Below, piece after piece: positions 32,509 through 44,429 of a DNA stretch of 64,000 bases. The position numbers and the translations under genes were made by a program. Below the pieces are notes generated by a model. The model was not told the origin of the DNA, searched no databases, and saw only the letters and a program-made list of their open reading frames with translations. Where the stretch lies: positions 148,151 through 212,150 of the forward strand of contig FMBT01000365.1 of assembly GCA_900095095.1 (NCBI GenBank), in the 5' to 3' direction. Source of the DNA: Fragilariopsis cylindrus CCMP1102 (lineage: Eukaryota; Bacillariophyta; Bacillariophyceae; Bacillariales; Bacillariaceae). Position 1 is the first letter of the stretch, and every line of letters begins with the position of its first letter.

Positions 32509-34470
32509 GGTAAATGTCTCTTATTGTGAAATCAATAATGAATGTTACGTTCCGGAAACAATAGTGTCATTGTTGTTACTATGTTTTTATTTTTATTTGA
32601 GAATTACCGTACCGTACAATGGCGCGGGCGGTAGGGACGTCCGGGAAACCTGTGAATTTACTACTTAAATTGTTGCTATATATTATTTGTTTGTATTTTT
32701 AGTCTCAACATTAGCACGGTATACCTACCTGTACTGTACTAGCATGACTTAGCATTTTCAAAGATCCTCTGGAGTAGTTTAAAAGTCTTATTTGACAAGT
32801 ACATATAATGCTTAAGAAATCAATACAACAACAGCCACAACAAAGAGTTTGATTTTGGAAGCAAAGAACATAATATACACACTGCTACATTCATTTATTG
32901 TGTCAACGATTCCTTCCTTGGGGCTACTACAACACACAGCAAGATAAGATGCATATAGCCACACAGTAGATTAGTTGTCTATATTATTTTCAGCATATAT
33001 ATTCATAATATGTATAAACACCAAGTTGTTGAGTAGTGTAACAACAACAAGTCTCAATTTGATAGTCATTTTTGTGTGTCTTCTAAATAATGTGACGATG
33101 ATGGCTGGTATTAAACTAGACTATCAAAGATGAGACTGAATAAATATAACAACAATATAAGAGAATACTACTGTGCTTTGTTTGGGATGCAGAAAAACAG
33201 CTCATCAAATGAAGCAAAGATTGCTGGGCATTGCTCAAGGTTTCATCATTGTTGTTATGTTGACTGCTTGCTTTTGTTTAATTGATGTGGAATAACAATA
33301 TAATAGCCAACACCACTACCAAATTGAAGAAGAAAAAATTACTGTTCTCAGCATGAGACTTTTACACATGCTGGACTAACTGCTTGGAAAATTCTTCAAG
33401 ATCAATCAATGAAAATTAATCAATCACTATGAGCCAGTTTGCTTACTAGCTTTTGCCTCATAAAACATTGCTATTGATTGATTCATCAAACAGTCCCAGG
33501 GTAAAGAAATCGGTTTTGTATGCATGTATTGATTGGGTACTTTTGAGTCTGCAAAGATTGTTGGACCAATAAGATCAAGCACTGACTTCCTTCCTAGGTC
33601 TATCTTTTATAAATTATGAATTTGAATTCAAAAAATAAACATTCTAGTATTGTACTTAAAGTACATGAGATAGCATTCGTAACGTTATTTCCCTGAAATA
33701 TAACGGCGGGAAGTGAAAGGGAGTTACCTAAAAAACGTCACTTAAGCGATTGCCGTATGGATCAGTTCTTGTATGATCACGAAATTTGGCCGTTGCGATA
33801 GTGGGAATTACAAAAGAACCCCGTTGTGTGTCACTATGGCGTGGTGACACGTGCTACCCGGCACTAAACCGGGAGTTACAAAAAAAAACAATTTATTGTA
33901 CGATAGTGGTGTGAAGTCTCCGTGTTACTAAATGTGCATCAGTTTCGTTAAGTGAAAGTTAACAACAAACGTACTAGAGCTAAATTTTGGATTCGCCTAT
34001 ATTATACCATTCGCGGCTTCGCCAGCAAGGTTTTCCTTCACTATTAGCTTGGCTTGTTTTCGTTCACTTGACTTGACTTGTTGTCGGTTGTCGTTCTCTT
34101 TCGTGAAGTAGAGTATAAACTGTAACAACGCACCTCGGTACCATCATAGCTACTAAGTAAAGAGATATTCAATTGATTGTTTCTTTTCGTCTGTTGAGAA
34201 AGTACAAGTACCGTGTTGCCGTTTTTGGAAATCAACTAACTGACTCACTCATCAATGCACAACCGAAGAATTGCTATTAACCAGAAATGTATTAAGAGAA
34301 TCCGTAATAATATGCACACAACTTCTTGTTTGAGTTAAGAATTACCAACGTACATACCATAATACAAGCAAATACAGTAGTACCGAAATACAAAAGCATT
34401 TGCATTGTTCATGGAAGTACCTTGAAATATACTATATCATATTATATTAAGTTAAGTTATATTCTACTAA
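32509..34470. other. Long intergenic region, no protein gene seen
   Basis: Almost 2 kb with stops in all frames. Up to about 33,650 it is plain AT-rich DNA. Around 33,690-33,930 the composition changes, with repeated GGGAGTTAC/GGGAATTAC words and two hairpins, described separately. The right end is the upstream region of the phosphoesterase gene. Confidence 0.5.
33828..33873. ncRNA. Two adjacent perfect hairpins, possible structured RNA
   Basis: Stem 1: GTGTCAC (33828-33834) with GTGACAC (33844-33850), 9-nt loop. Stem 2: CCCGG (33857-33861) with CCGGG (33869-33873), 7-nt loop. They are flanked by GGGAATTACAAAA (about 33803) and GGGAGTTACAAAA (about 33871). Transcription is not shown. A mobile-element end is equally possible. 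Confidence 0.3.
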
Positions 34471-36335
34471 TTGAATACGCATCGTATCGACTACCGTATA
34501 ATGGTCTTCTCTTTATGGATCCCATATACCGATACGCAAGAAGATGAGTCTGATAGAAGTATTTCATCTGAGGCTGCTATTATTAATAGTGTTGAAAATA
34601 ACAATGGTAATGGTAATGGTAATGGTAATGGTAATGAAAATGAAAATGAAAATGGTGACAATAACCATGGAAGAATACACGGTAAAAAACAACCCAAGAA
34701 TAATTCGTTTTCGAAGTTAAGAAAAAGTTGCAACGAGAATAAACATGTTAGTAATAATACGAATACATCGCTGACAAAAATACGAACAAGTGATGTCAAT
34801 AAAAATAATAATAGAAAACATATAAACGATATGAATACTAATTCATTCACTAGTTTACCATCAAGCGTCCAAGAGATTGAACACAATAAATCGGTCGACA
34901 ATTGCTGGAAAAGTAATACTGATGCATTAGAAAAATATTGGAGAAATTGTTCAAACAAGAAACGGATGATATAATTTTATCTGTCGGATTTATAATCTTA
35001 CTTATTATTGTTACTATTGGCGTAAGTGTTGGTACTACGACGTCGAGAAGAAATAATAATAACAACTCACCGTCATCATCATCATCATCAACAACGCAAA
35101 AGAAGGTGGTCCCTTCGACTTTTCTGGTGTCGACGTTGACGGCAGTGGTGGTTCTTCTTTGAATACCACAATACTAACTGGAATACCGTCCATACAAAGT
35201 TCTGTCGCCCCTTCTGAGCAGAACTCGATATCACCATCGACATCCAAACCAACCCAATCTGCACCTCCCTCCGGACTACCGTCAGATTATCCGTCTCTTG
35301 AACCATCCTCAAAACCATCAGAATCTTATGTACCATCCATTCCTCCAAGTAACAATCCATCCGATATTGCATCGTCAAGTCCAACATATACACCAACGGA
35401 ACCGGTTCAGCCTGTAGCTAGACCACCGATACTACCATTTGGTAATATTACTGAAGAAAATGTCGATTCATTACAACCTTTTGTGTGATTGCTGATGTTC
35501 CGTATACACAACTCGAACTCGATGAACTTCCGAATCAAATCGCAACACAAATGGAGGGGTGTGAATTTTTAGTCATTTAGGTGATATATTTATAGGTGAT
35601 ACTGAATGTAACATTGAGGACTACATTATCATCCAGGATGTAATGCTTCAGTCACACGTACCAGCATTTGTTGTTCCTGGTGATAATGAATGGAATGATT
35701 GTCAACGTCCAAATATTGAAATCGGATGGGATCATTGGACGGATCATTTTTTAGAATTTGAAGATAATTGGAATCATACATTTTCAGTTATGCGTCAACC
35801 AGATTATGAAGAGAATTTTTATTTCATTCATAAGCGGACATTATTTTTTGGACTTAATATAGTTGCTGGTCGTGTCCATGATGAAACTGAATGGAAGACA
35901 CGATTAAAATCAGAATTCCTTTGGGTGAAAGATATAATGGAATTAAATCTTGTAGATATGGAAACTGCAGATGGTGTTATACTAATGGCACATGCACATC
36001 CCTCAGAAGATCATCAAGAGTTCTTTAATGCATTTCGTATGTACATTAAAAATGACTTAGAGAACAAGTTTCCTGTTTTATACCTACATGGTGACGGTCA
36101 TAACTTTTTAAATACACACAACTATCATAATCAGCCAAACTTCCTTCGTATCCAACACGAGGGTGGAACGAACGAACCAGTATTGAAGATTATGGCTGGT
36201 CCACAACGAATAGGACCACGAACAAATGCATATAACGCATTCCAGTATGATCGACAATTGGAACTTATAAATAATAAGAATCCTAATAATAACAACAATA
36301 GTAACAACAATAATAATAATCAGAAAGGGAATTGA
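34471..36335 (+). CDS. Extracellular metallophosphoesterase with transmembrane anchor and Ser/Pro stalk, frame-broken
   Basis: A cytosolic Asn-rich N-terminus (from 34471 or 34501) leads into one membrane segment (SVGFIILLIIVTIGVSV, about 34980-35030). A Ser/Pro stalk follows with repeated PSxxPS units (SLEPSSKPSESYVPSIPPS), a common diatom cell-surface feature. The catalytic part from about 35,477 resembles calcineurin-like phosphoesterases: IADVPYT, HLGDIFIGDTEC, VVPGDNEWNDC, GLNIVAGRVHD, MAHAHP and YLHGDGH carry the expected metal ligands (Asp, Asn, His). It ends in an Asn-rich tail. Frame breaks at about 34,950, 35,095, 35,475 and 35,572 separate otherwise clearly coding pieces. The substrate is unknown, and an ecto-phosphatase role is inferred. 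Confidence 0.72.
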
Positions 36336-36861
36336 AAGTTGAGATTGAAAATTGCAAGTTGCAAGTTGAAATAAATATAGTACGTTCAGACATAAATGTT
36401 AAGCATTATTCTATATAGCATGGTCTCTTATCAAGGTCATCGCATAATAATGAATCTGAGCGCACCATCATATTGTAAAGGTGTTAATCATACGCTACCG
36501 GTACTAACTTACTGTAATTCTTATAATTTGATTATTATAACTACAAAAGGACTGCAAAATGATAATTTTATCAGTTATATATATAATATCTGGTTATTGT
36601 TCGTTTCATAGAATATGATAGGTAAAATCAATATGAATTTACAACGGAAGGAAATGAGTTCTAGGATGATATGATAGTAGTAAGACTCTTGAAGTACAGT
36701 AATCTACTGTACATTGTATAGTAGAAATAAAACTATATTTCAGTCTGACCATCGTACGAAAGACTCAGTTTCTTCTAAAATAAAAAGCGTATAAATTTAA
36801 ATATAAAATTGATCTCATATAAGGGAAACAATCGCGTAATGCTCACAATGGTATAGAATCG

Positions 36862-36938
<77 letters not shown>

Positions 36939-36971
36939 ATCATCCTCAAGCAACAACCTTAAGCAACTACA
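36336..36971. other. Intergenic, 5' flank of the UXT-like gene
   Basis: 636 bp without a coding frame. It holds short AAGTTG-type repeats just after 36335 and a long TCA repeat just before the next start codon. Confidence 0.45.
36861..36944 (+). repeat. (TCA)n/(TCATCG)n microsatellite in the UXT-like 5' leader
   Basis: About 84 bp of trinucleotide repeat, first pure TCA, then alternating TCATCG. It ends 27 bp before the ATG at 36972 and probably lies in the 5' UTR. Confidence 0.95.
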
Positions 36972-37517
36972 ATGAGCAGCTCATCGGAAATTGACCTACA
37001 GGATCAGCTTTCATATTATTTACGTTTCGTAGAAACTATTCTAAAACCAAAACTTGAAAAGGCAGAGATAGCAGCGAACATCGTTCGAGAAGAGATTACA
37101 AACTATGAAGAATTAGTAACACGTATGAAAGCCACAAAAAAGACGTTGTTGACGTCGACGACGACGACGACAGCGACCAAAAAAGACGACGTTTCAGGAA
37201 CGAATAATAATAATAATATTATGGTTGATATAGGTCATAACGCAATATATTGTAATGCTACAGTAAAAGATTTAAATAAGATATTTGTACATGTTGGAAT
37301 GGGTTTTCATGTCGAATTAAATACAACAGAAGCATCGGAGTTTGCAACGAAAAGAATAGTTTTTCTACGAGCAACACCATTAAAAGAAAAAGAAGTTGAA
37401 ATTATTGAAATAAAAGATCATATCCAATCTGCTACAATAATTCTTGATCAATTATATACAGAAATGAAGAAAGGAGAGACACGATTTGACGATAACGGGA
37501 ATAATTTGAATGTATAA
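36972..37517 (+). CDS. UXT: UXT/prefoldin-alpha-like protein
   Basis: A single-exon frame of 181 aa. Two helices flank a small beta domain: YYLRFVETILKPKLEKAEIAA with EEITNYEELVTRM at the N-side, then VDIGHNAIYCNATV, KIFVHVGMGFHVELNTTEASEF, and a C-terminal helix. This matches UXT (ART-27), where VDLGCNFFVDTVV and VALGYGFFLELTLAEAL occupy the same places. UXT is a prefoldin-like subunit of the R2TP/URI chaperone complex. A Thr/Asn-rich insert (about 60-85) lengthens the first coiled coil. It is one of two genes in the window on the same strand as the gene before it. Confidence 0.83.
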   Translation: MSSSSEIDLQDQLSYYLRFVETILKPKLEKAEIAANIVREEITNYEELVTRMKATKKTLLTSTTTTTATKKDDVSGTNNNNNIMVDIGHNAIYCNATVKDLNKIFVHVGMGFHVELNTTEASEFATKRIVFLRATPLKEKEVEIIEIKDHIQSATIILDQLYTEMKKGETRFDDNGNNLNV

Positions 37518-37957
37518 TGCATATAATATTAATTCATTCATTATAATAATTTATATACAGTACAGTACTGATCATGATATATTTTCTTTCAATTTCGCTC
37601 CTCTATCCTGCTTCTTTTGATGCAGTCATACGCAATACGTCACACAACACACATATTTCCTCGGGAGTCTGATTATTATTTCTATTCCCATTATTTGCAT
37701 GTCTACACCATTTATTCGTCAGTGCCGATGTTACTCTTCTACTGTACAAGTAATATACAACACTCATTATTGATAACAACGAAAAATGAATATACAGTAT
37801 ATCATTATATATAATGAAATAACCATTTTTTCACTATATACGAGTTTTGTAGTGCATTTACTTTTATATATACTATGAGCTGCTCGCGAACTAATAATTG
37901 TTTTATAAGCTATTAAAAAATAATAGTGCAGTTTGTTCCCACATCATTTCTCCTGTC
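37518..37957. other. Intergenic, AT-rich 3' gap
   Basis: 440 bp between convergent stops. Nothing recognisable beyond TATA-rich runs. Confidence 0.45.
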
Positions 37958-40568
37958 TTATTCTTTATTCCGTTGTATTATTTCAAGGTAACGAATTAAT
38001 CGAATGGATGACAATCCGATGACTAATATTGCATAATCTATTTGATCCCATGAATTATAATACGTAGCTATCATGATTTGGATAGACCAACTAATAACGC
38101 CCAATGGTGAAGATAAAATATTCTTTCGTATTAGAGACATCATAAATGCTGTTGTTAGCCGACTAGAACCACTCACACCAATGATTGTACCGAATTGAGA
38201 GGAAAATCCATCGGCTAGGAATAATACAGGTAGAACGAATCTTAGTACCCTTAAAATGTGACAACAAATCTGCTCATCTCGTGGACGAGTGACATCATCT
38301 TGTTGTCGCTGCTGCTGCTGCTGCTGTGTTGTGTTGTTGCGTTGAATCTTGTTGAGTGATTATTTCAGTACTAGAATCTACTTCGGACGTAATATCTTTG
38401 CTGCTTAAGGTATTGTTGGTGGATGCTGGTAATATTGTAGACAAAGCCGTAGTATAAAGTTTACCGATGAGATAGTAAATCGAAACATCATTTTGATGCA
38501 ACGTGCCGGCCTTGACCTGATGACAAAGAGGAAAAACTGTCAACAAAGTAATCATATGAGGTGTCCAGTGAGGAAGATTGATCCAATCCATAAGTAGAGA
38601 GCACATCATTGGCATTAGGTAGAATACTAAATAACATATTGTTACATTGAATTCCTCCAACGCTTCAAGGACACTACATTTCCACATTAGAATTGCGAAC
38701 GAACCAGCAATCATAATGGCCTTTGCTATCGTCTCGAAAATTTTGAGTGACATTTTTAGGAGTTGTATCGTTAAGACCTTAAATACCTCTTCAACATCTT
38801 TCAGCCAGATTGAAATTTTATGAAATTCTTGTGATAAGCTCGTAATTTGTTGAGAGGATATCTCATATACTTTTCTGACCGTAAGAAAGAAAGATGAACT
38901 TCTTATTCCCAATAATATCAAATTAATTCCATCAGAAGTAGCCTTTGAAAGGTATTGTACAATCGAACGTAGAAAGACTATCAATCTCTGCCAGCTAGAA
39001 TGTATAATTCGATCAGCAGCACGGTGATGACACTTCTTCTTATTAGGCTGGTCTGGAGGAGGGCATACCGGTATACTTGTTTGTTTTTGTCCTTCGAAAG
39101 ACACATCAATACTTATAGTCGGACTTATGGATTGTCCATCATCATCATCATTATCATCACCAATTATTTCTTTACCATCACTACTACTACTACCCATGAC
39201 ATCCACAATTTGAGATACATGAGCTTGATCTGTATCGTAGCCAACACCTTCATTATGACGTGGATTGTTGTCACTCGTCGTATGAGATATAATATCTGGA
39301 TTATCTACATCACTAGATGTACTTAGGGATGAAGCGTTGGATTCTCCAGCAAGACTTCCACATATACTCATGGGGATATCATTATCTATCGTCGTATCCT
39401 CTTCTTCATGTTGGTCATCATCATCATTATCATCGTCGTCGTCATCATAATCGTCTTCAAGATCGATTAATTTACACGATGATGTTGATGATTCTTTCGT
39501 TCCAATCGTAATCGGCGACATAAGTTCTTCTGGAACACTATACGTCGCAGGTGTAGCATCAGATGAATCGTCATTATCATTTAAATGACTTAATATGGTG
39601 TTGTGAGATTTATTTATTTGTTGTTGTTGTTGTTGTTGTTGTTGTGTAGTACTAGTAGTAAAATCGTTGTTATCTATTATTAAAGCACGGATTTCTGAAG
39701 AATTTTCTACTGATTTTAGCCGCTCTACAGATTTTGGAATTGTTTTCTGACATCGACGGATTATTGGACGTTTAATGATAGGATCGTGTAGATTATTTGT
39801 TGTTCTCAACCGTGATGATGATTTATTATTATCTGAAGTAGTGGAGGATCCTATTGTTGTGTTTTTGTTGTTGTTGTAGATTTGGTTATTATTTGTTGCT
39901 TTCTGGGTTTTGTCTTTGTTCGTAACATTGGTATTATCACTGTAATCAATATTAGTGGACTCGTCTTGAAAACCTGGAGGAGGTCGTATGGATTTCTTGT
40001 CTTTTATATCATTGTTGTCGTTGTCGTTGTCGCTGTCGAACATTACCTCCTGCTTGTGGTAAAAAAGAGAATTTTCGATACTCGCTCCAACGGCACCTTC
40101 TCCCTGACGATGTTGAAATTGTTGGCCGTAAAGATCAACATCAACATCAACATCAATATCAACGACGCGATTATCACCTCCGTCATCGTTGTCATTCCTT
40201 AAATCGATTCTATGAACATCACTATTTGTATTTGTAAGCGATAGAGGTGAGGACATGAATTGTTCCTCCAACACTGTAGACTCCGTTACTTGTACAGTAG
40301 TAGTAGTAGTAGTAGTAGTATTCGTTTCCCATGGATTACTAGGAACAGGACTTAAAGGGTTACGGTTTGCTGTTTCGGTAGCAGACGCAGATATAGAATG
40401 ACGAAGCAAAGTTTGATGATGTTTGTCATCGTTATCGTTATCGTCGTCGTCAATGTTATCATTCTTTATATCATTATTATTATTATCATTATTATTCTCG
40501 GTCGCAAAAAGACCACCCGGTAAAAAGAAAGAATCAACAAGAGCGGAATCATCTTTGTCATCATTCAT
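37958..40568 (-). CDS. Unknown multi-pass membrane protein with long acidic low-complexity N-terminus, one frame break
   Basis: I do not recognise this family. From Met 40568 the first 520 residues are Asn/Asp/Ser-rich with a polyQ run and no clear domain. A hydrophobic C-terminal half begins near LIVFLRSIVQYLS, with candidate membrane helices at LILLGIRSSSFFLTV, IAKAIMIAGSFAILMWK, ICYLVFYLMPMMCSLLM and MITLLTVFPLC. The frame stops at 38295, but coding continues in the next frame (DDVTRPRDEQICCHILRVLRFVLPVLFLADG, then helices to the stop at 37958). The switch falls in a CAG/GCA trinucleotide run at about 38,320-38,345, so a length error there is likely. The tail (WSIQIMIATYYN, YAILVIGLSSIRLIRYLE) looks like a final membrane hairpin. 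Confidence 0.6.
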
Positions 40569-41277
40569 CGTTAATTCTGGAACAATAAGAGCTAGCTCAA
40601 AGAATCGATTTCCATTGGATTTGAGCGTTCTGCTTCAGTCCCTTCTTTATAGTTGACAAAATCGTTCGTTTGTCCCTTCTCTATTAAAATGCATGTGTAT
40701 GAGCCCTGGAAGGAACTCGGTATGCATTGACGTATCCTTGTCTATTGTCTATAAGTAAGTATGTAGTATATCAGACTACGATTGTCTACTTCTTACAAGA
40801 ATTGAACCGAAGATTTGTATCGAGTATTACTTTCAACTACTTCAATACATTTTATGTTCTCGGGAGATGATAAATACTAGTAATTCTGGCATGTGCTCTG
40901 ATTGTTGTGCCCTAATAAAAATAGAAGATCATACAGAGATTCTTTGGGGACCCCATGTTAATTTGTTTAGTCACGACCAAGATATAGACAGAATTAGCGT
41001 CAATCGAATACGATCTATAAAATCCTTACAAAAGATAAGAATCGATGAAAAAAGAGCAAGATGACAATGCCAAACATTTATACCGGGAGCAGCAAAAGAT
41101 AAGAATCGACGAGTAGATTAAAGATGCACACAGCAGCAGTAATATAACTTATTCAAACCAAAACGAACCATAATACCTTGAAATAAAGTCCAATAATCCA
41201 ATTATCGTAAACATTTAATACTAAGTTATTTGAATTTAGTTGTTTTTGTTTGTAAAACGAATAATAACGATAACAAC

Positions 41278-41302
<25 letters not shown>
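40569..41302. promoter_or_regulatory. Divergent region between the membrane protein and the 442-aa protein
   Basis: 734 bp without a supported gene. The phrase AAAAGATAAGAATCGA occurs twice (about 41,031 and 41,094). A GTTTGT/AATAAT-rich leader precedes the ATG at 41303. Confidence 0.4.
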
Positions 41303-41308
<6 letters not shown>

Positions 41309-42631
41309 GATGTTCCAGATGATTTGCTTCTCGCATTTTTCACCGATGCTACTTCCCGTCTTCTTGATCTCGATGCTGAGAATTTAATGACGGCGACGAC
41401 GACGATTACCGACTGCCGTCGTTGTGTTTTGGATCAACAACGAACCGTCTTAAAAGAAACGACGGAAATATACCAACAAAAGCAGAAGCAGCAACAACAC
41501 ATTGATGTCGATCAAGTTCAAGATCGTCTTAGTGGGTTGAAACACGAACCAAATCTTTCTAATGAATTGATAGTAGCAATGGAAAGTATGAATAATGCAG
41601 CAAGAATTGCTATATGTAAATTGATTTTATATAACGAACACGAATACGAATACGAGCAACAACATTCTTGTTGTCATGTTGAAGGAGAGGAGGAGTTAGA
41701 AGAGACTATACCTTTAAAAACAATACCATCGGCAACACAAAGAAAGCTACAAGATGAAGGTCGGTTGGATCGGACAAAGTTGATGGAATATGTTGGATTA
41801 TGTCAAGCATCACTCAAACTAGAATGTGTTGTGAAACTTTTGAATGGCGAGACGAAATCACTTTTTGAAAAAAGAAAATCGAACAACAACGACACTAATA
41901 ACAAGAATATTAGAAATGAAATTTCCAGTATGATGTTTCCACAAAATCGTCTTGAATATGTTCAACAGTTACTTGCTAAATCTATGGGATGGGATCCTGT
42001 TTATGTTACGTCCGAATTACGTCAAATCCTTGTTGAAAAGAAGAAAAATGATGATGGATACTACAACAAAGAAGTATTCATACTTTTTCAACAATTGGTA
42101 GAACAAATGACGGTTGCAATACAATCGGCATCAATTCATATACAATATAGTCAGGAAGCAAAGTTAATGAATGATCTTGATAAAGGGGGGAATACTAGAG
42201 TAGTATCGGTACAACATTCTGAATTTGATATCTTATCTGATGGAACTAAAACATCATCAAAGAATAATGCACCAGAACAATTTTCACAAGAAGAACGTAA
42301 TGATGATTTTCCTTTAATCAATAATATAAATGATGAAGAAAAGAAACGGCAATTACGATTAGCGACGGAGGCTGCTATGTTACAGCAAACAATATTAGGT
42401 GAATTGTTTAATATGGATGAACATGAACGAAATAATAAATTAAAAGAGGCTGCAGAAATTAGTAAAGAATTTATGGAACAAGTCTTGGCGTTATCACCTG
42501 GATCGGAACGTATTGATTTCTTACGTGGTGTTGATCCAATCACATCACGACAGTTAGCAATACATAAATTATGGACAGGTATGGTACAAGCTAATGGTGG
42601 TCAACAACCTCAAATGGCAACCAAGAACTAG
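41303..42631 (+). CDS. Conserved-looking protein of unknown function
   Basis: The open frame begins at 41240, but the first 21 residues are Ile/Thr-rich from an AAT repeat, so the Met at 41303 (MSDVPDDLLLAFF) is the likely start (442 aa). It is almost entirely predicted helical, with Gln-, Glu- and Asn-rich inserts. Distinctive blocks are DEGRLDRTKLMEYVGLCQASLKL, RLEYVQQLLAKSMGWDP, MLQQTILGELFNMDEHER and EQVLALSPGSERIDFLRGVDP near the end. No membrane segment or signal peptide is seen. I cannot assign a family. The frame is unbroken despite many simple repeats. Divergent from the unknown membrane protein. Confidence 0.7.
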
Positions 42632-43219
42632 GTAAATAAATAAGATAGACTATAGCAGTAATAGTAGTAGTAACAATAATAATAATAATTTCAAAGAGAT
42701 GTCCAACAAATTAGCCCGAAAATAATGATGGTACTACTTTTTATTGTCAAGATGATATTATGTATAGGACTATTCAATAAAATCCTTTTTTTCCTTCTCA
42801 CGAAAGAAATGTTATTTCAAAAGACAAGAAGATTCGAGTCGTACCGTAAACCATTGTTGACGAAAACCAAACCAAAACAATAAACTAGTTCGTCACACAA
42901 AATGATCGATTTTTTTTGTGATGGCGTACATGAACCGATTGTGAATTTCATACAGTATGCTATTCCAGCTGCTTCATTCAGTAGCATTTCATTTGTCGTC
43001 TCTTTTCTTTCTTTCTCTGATTCGTAAAAGCCCATTGGTGGACGAAATTCGTTGTTTTCCGGGCTGCTTTCTCTCTCGTACCATAACATAACATTATTTT
43101 TACAATGATTCTCCGTAAGATGATATGTTATATCTCTCATTCCCCTGTAATGTCGAATAATGGGAAAGCCAAAGCCAAGCCAAAATCAGAGGAGAAGACT
43201 CTTGACTGGCTTTTCTCAC
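42632..43219. other. Convergent intergenic region
   Basis: 588 bp between the 442-aa gene and EIF1AD. It contains AATAATAAT runs and one 107-codon minus frame (42817-43140) that I do not trust as a gene. Confidence 0.4.
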
Positions 43220-44038
43220 TTACTCACCTCCACCTTCTTCTTCGTCACTACTAGCGTCATAATCCCCATCTGAATTTTCATCAATTTCTAGTCGTGCAAT
43301 TCGATTCGTATTGACGAATAAATCATCGTCATTTAAATCATCCTCGTACATTTCATTATAGACAATACCATCCTCGTCGTCGTTGTCACCTCCGCCGCCG
43401 CCGCCGTCGTTATTGTGTTGTTGTTGTTGTTGTTGGTCGTCATTATGTGCTGTATCATCTATTCGATCAACATTATTATTTGTACCGTTTATGTCATTTT
43501 CTACTGTATTTCTATTGTTTCTCGTATCAGTATCCACTTCAAAGAATTCTGGATCATTCTCGGGCCATAATTTCTTGGATCGTAAATGCTTTACTTGATC
43601 TTTATAAAGAATATGTGAAATAATAAATCTTATACCAGTTTCTTTTTCTTCATCTGCTACATTGTTGTTATCATTGGACTTGGAATCAACAGCAACACTA
43701 TCTTGATTATCTTTTTGTTCTTCCTCCTTCTTCGCATTATCATTATTTTCATTATTATCGTTATCTTCATCATTATTAACCTCATCGTTGTCATCGAATC
43801 CTGTTTCAACAATCACATAATCATTTCGTTTTACCCATACTAGTTTATGGAATTTGGTTGGTAAAATTGCGAGTACTTTTGTTGATGCTGTTCCTGCTAA
43901 TATAATATCAAATTGATTCCCACCTCGTGTAGCAACAACCTTTGCAATACGTTCATATGATTTTGGTTCTGGTAAATCGTATAGTACTTTATCGGTCAAA
44001 TGTTTTCTATAATGTGTCCTCCGTCCAAGTCCTGCCAT
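43220..44038 (-). CDS. EIF1AD: EIF1A-domain protein (EIF1AD)
   Basis: A single-exon frame of 272 aa. The N-terminal ~95 residues form an S1/eIF1A-like OB fold: RRTHYRKHLTDKVLYDLPEP, IAKVVATRGGNQFDIILAG, LAILPTKFHKLVWVKRNDYVIVE. A long acidic insert splits this from FIISHILYKDQVKHLRSKKLWPE. The C-terminus keeps DDLFVNTNR, nearly identical to the DLFVNTNRR motif of human EIF1AD, inside an otherwise acidic low-complexity tail. Human EIF1AD (165 aa) takes part in late cytoplasmic 40S maturation, where the tail motif is important. The extra length here is Asn/Asp-rich insertion. It is head to head with TPT1. Confidence 0.88.
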   Translation of the reverse strand: MAGLGRRTHYRKHLTDKVLYDLPEPKSYERIAKVVATRGGNQFDIILAGTASTKVLAILPTKFHKLVWVKRNDYVIVETGFDDNDEVNNDEDNDNNENNDNAKKEEEQKDNQDSVAVDSKSNDNNNVADEEKETGIRFIISHILYKDQVKHLRSKKLWPENDPEFFEVDTDTRNNRNTVENDINGTNNNVDRIDDTAHNDDQQQQQQHNNDGGGGGGDNDDEDGIVYNEMYEDDLNDDDLFVNTNRIARLEIDENSDGDYDASSDEEEGGGE

Positions 44039-44400
44039 ATTTTTATATATAGATTTGCTTTCGTAAATGGATGAATCTTGGTTATTTGCTGCTTTCTTTG
44101 GCGACAGTGTTGGGGTTTTATCTTTCGTCGTCTATATAATATACTTGTTTAGTTGTTGTGAAGTACAAATGCACAAGGATTATTGAGTACAGTAATGAGG
44201 AGTAATAATAGATCTCGAAGATCATCGTCAAAAACTAGAGTAAAATCGACAAAAGTACAACGTGAAACTACTAACAAATGGGTGGCGTAAAAATGGTGAA
44301 CGGACGAAGCAGGGATGGAGGGCTGGGGGAAACTAAATTATTTTGTAAGTTTTGCGATTATTCAATTTTATCTTGACGACGGCAAAAAAACGCACAAACA
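44039..44400. promoter_or_regulatory. Divergent region between EIF1AD and TPT1
   Basis: 362 bp, no gene and no recognisable motif. Confidence 0.4.
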
Positions 44401-44429
44401 ATGAATCGACGATGGAGTAAGAGAAAGGA

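Noticed and set aside
34044-34235. 63-codon minus frame left of the phosphoesterase
   Set aside because: No motif and no splice context; likely chance.
40867-41064. 65-codon plus frame upstream of the 442-aa gene
   Set aside because: Short, no family match, and located in the probable promoter region.
42817-43140. 107-codon minus frame between the 442-aa gene and EIF1AD
   Set aside because: No recognisable domain, irregular composition, and its frame overlaps only intergenic AT-rich DNA; too weak to list as a gene, though a small lineage-specific protein is not excluded.
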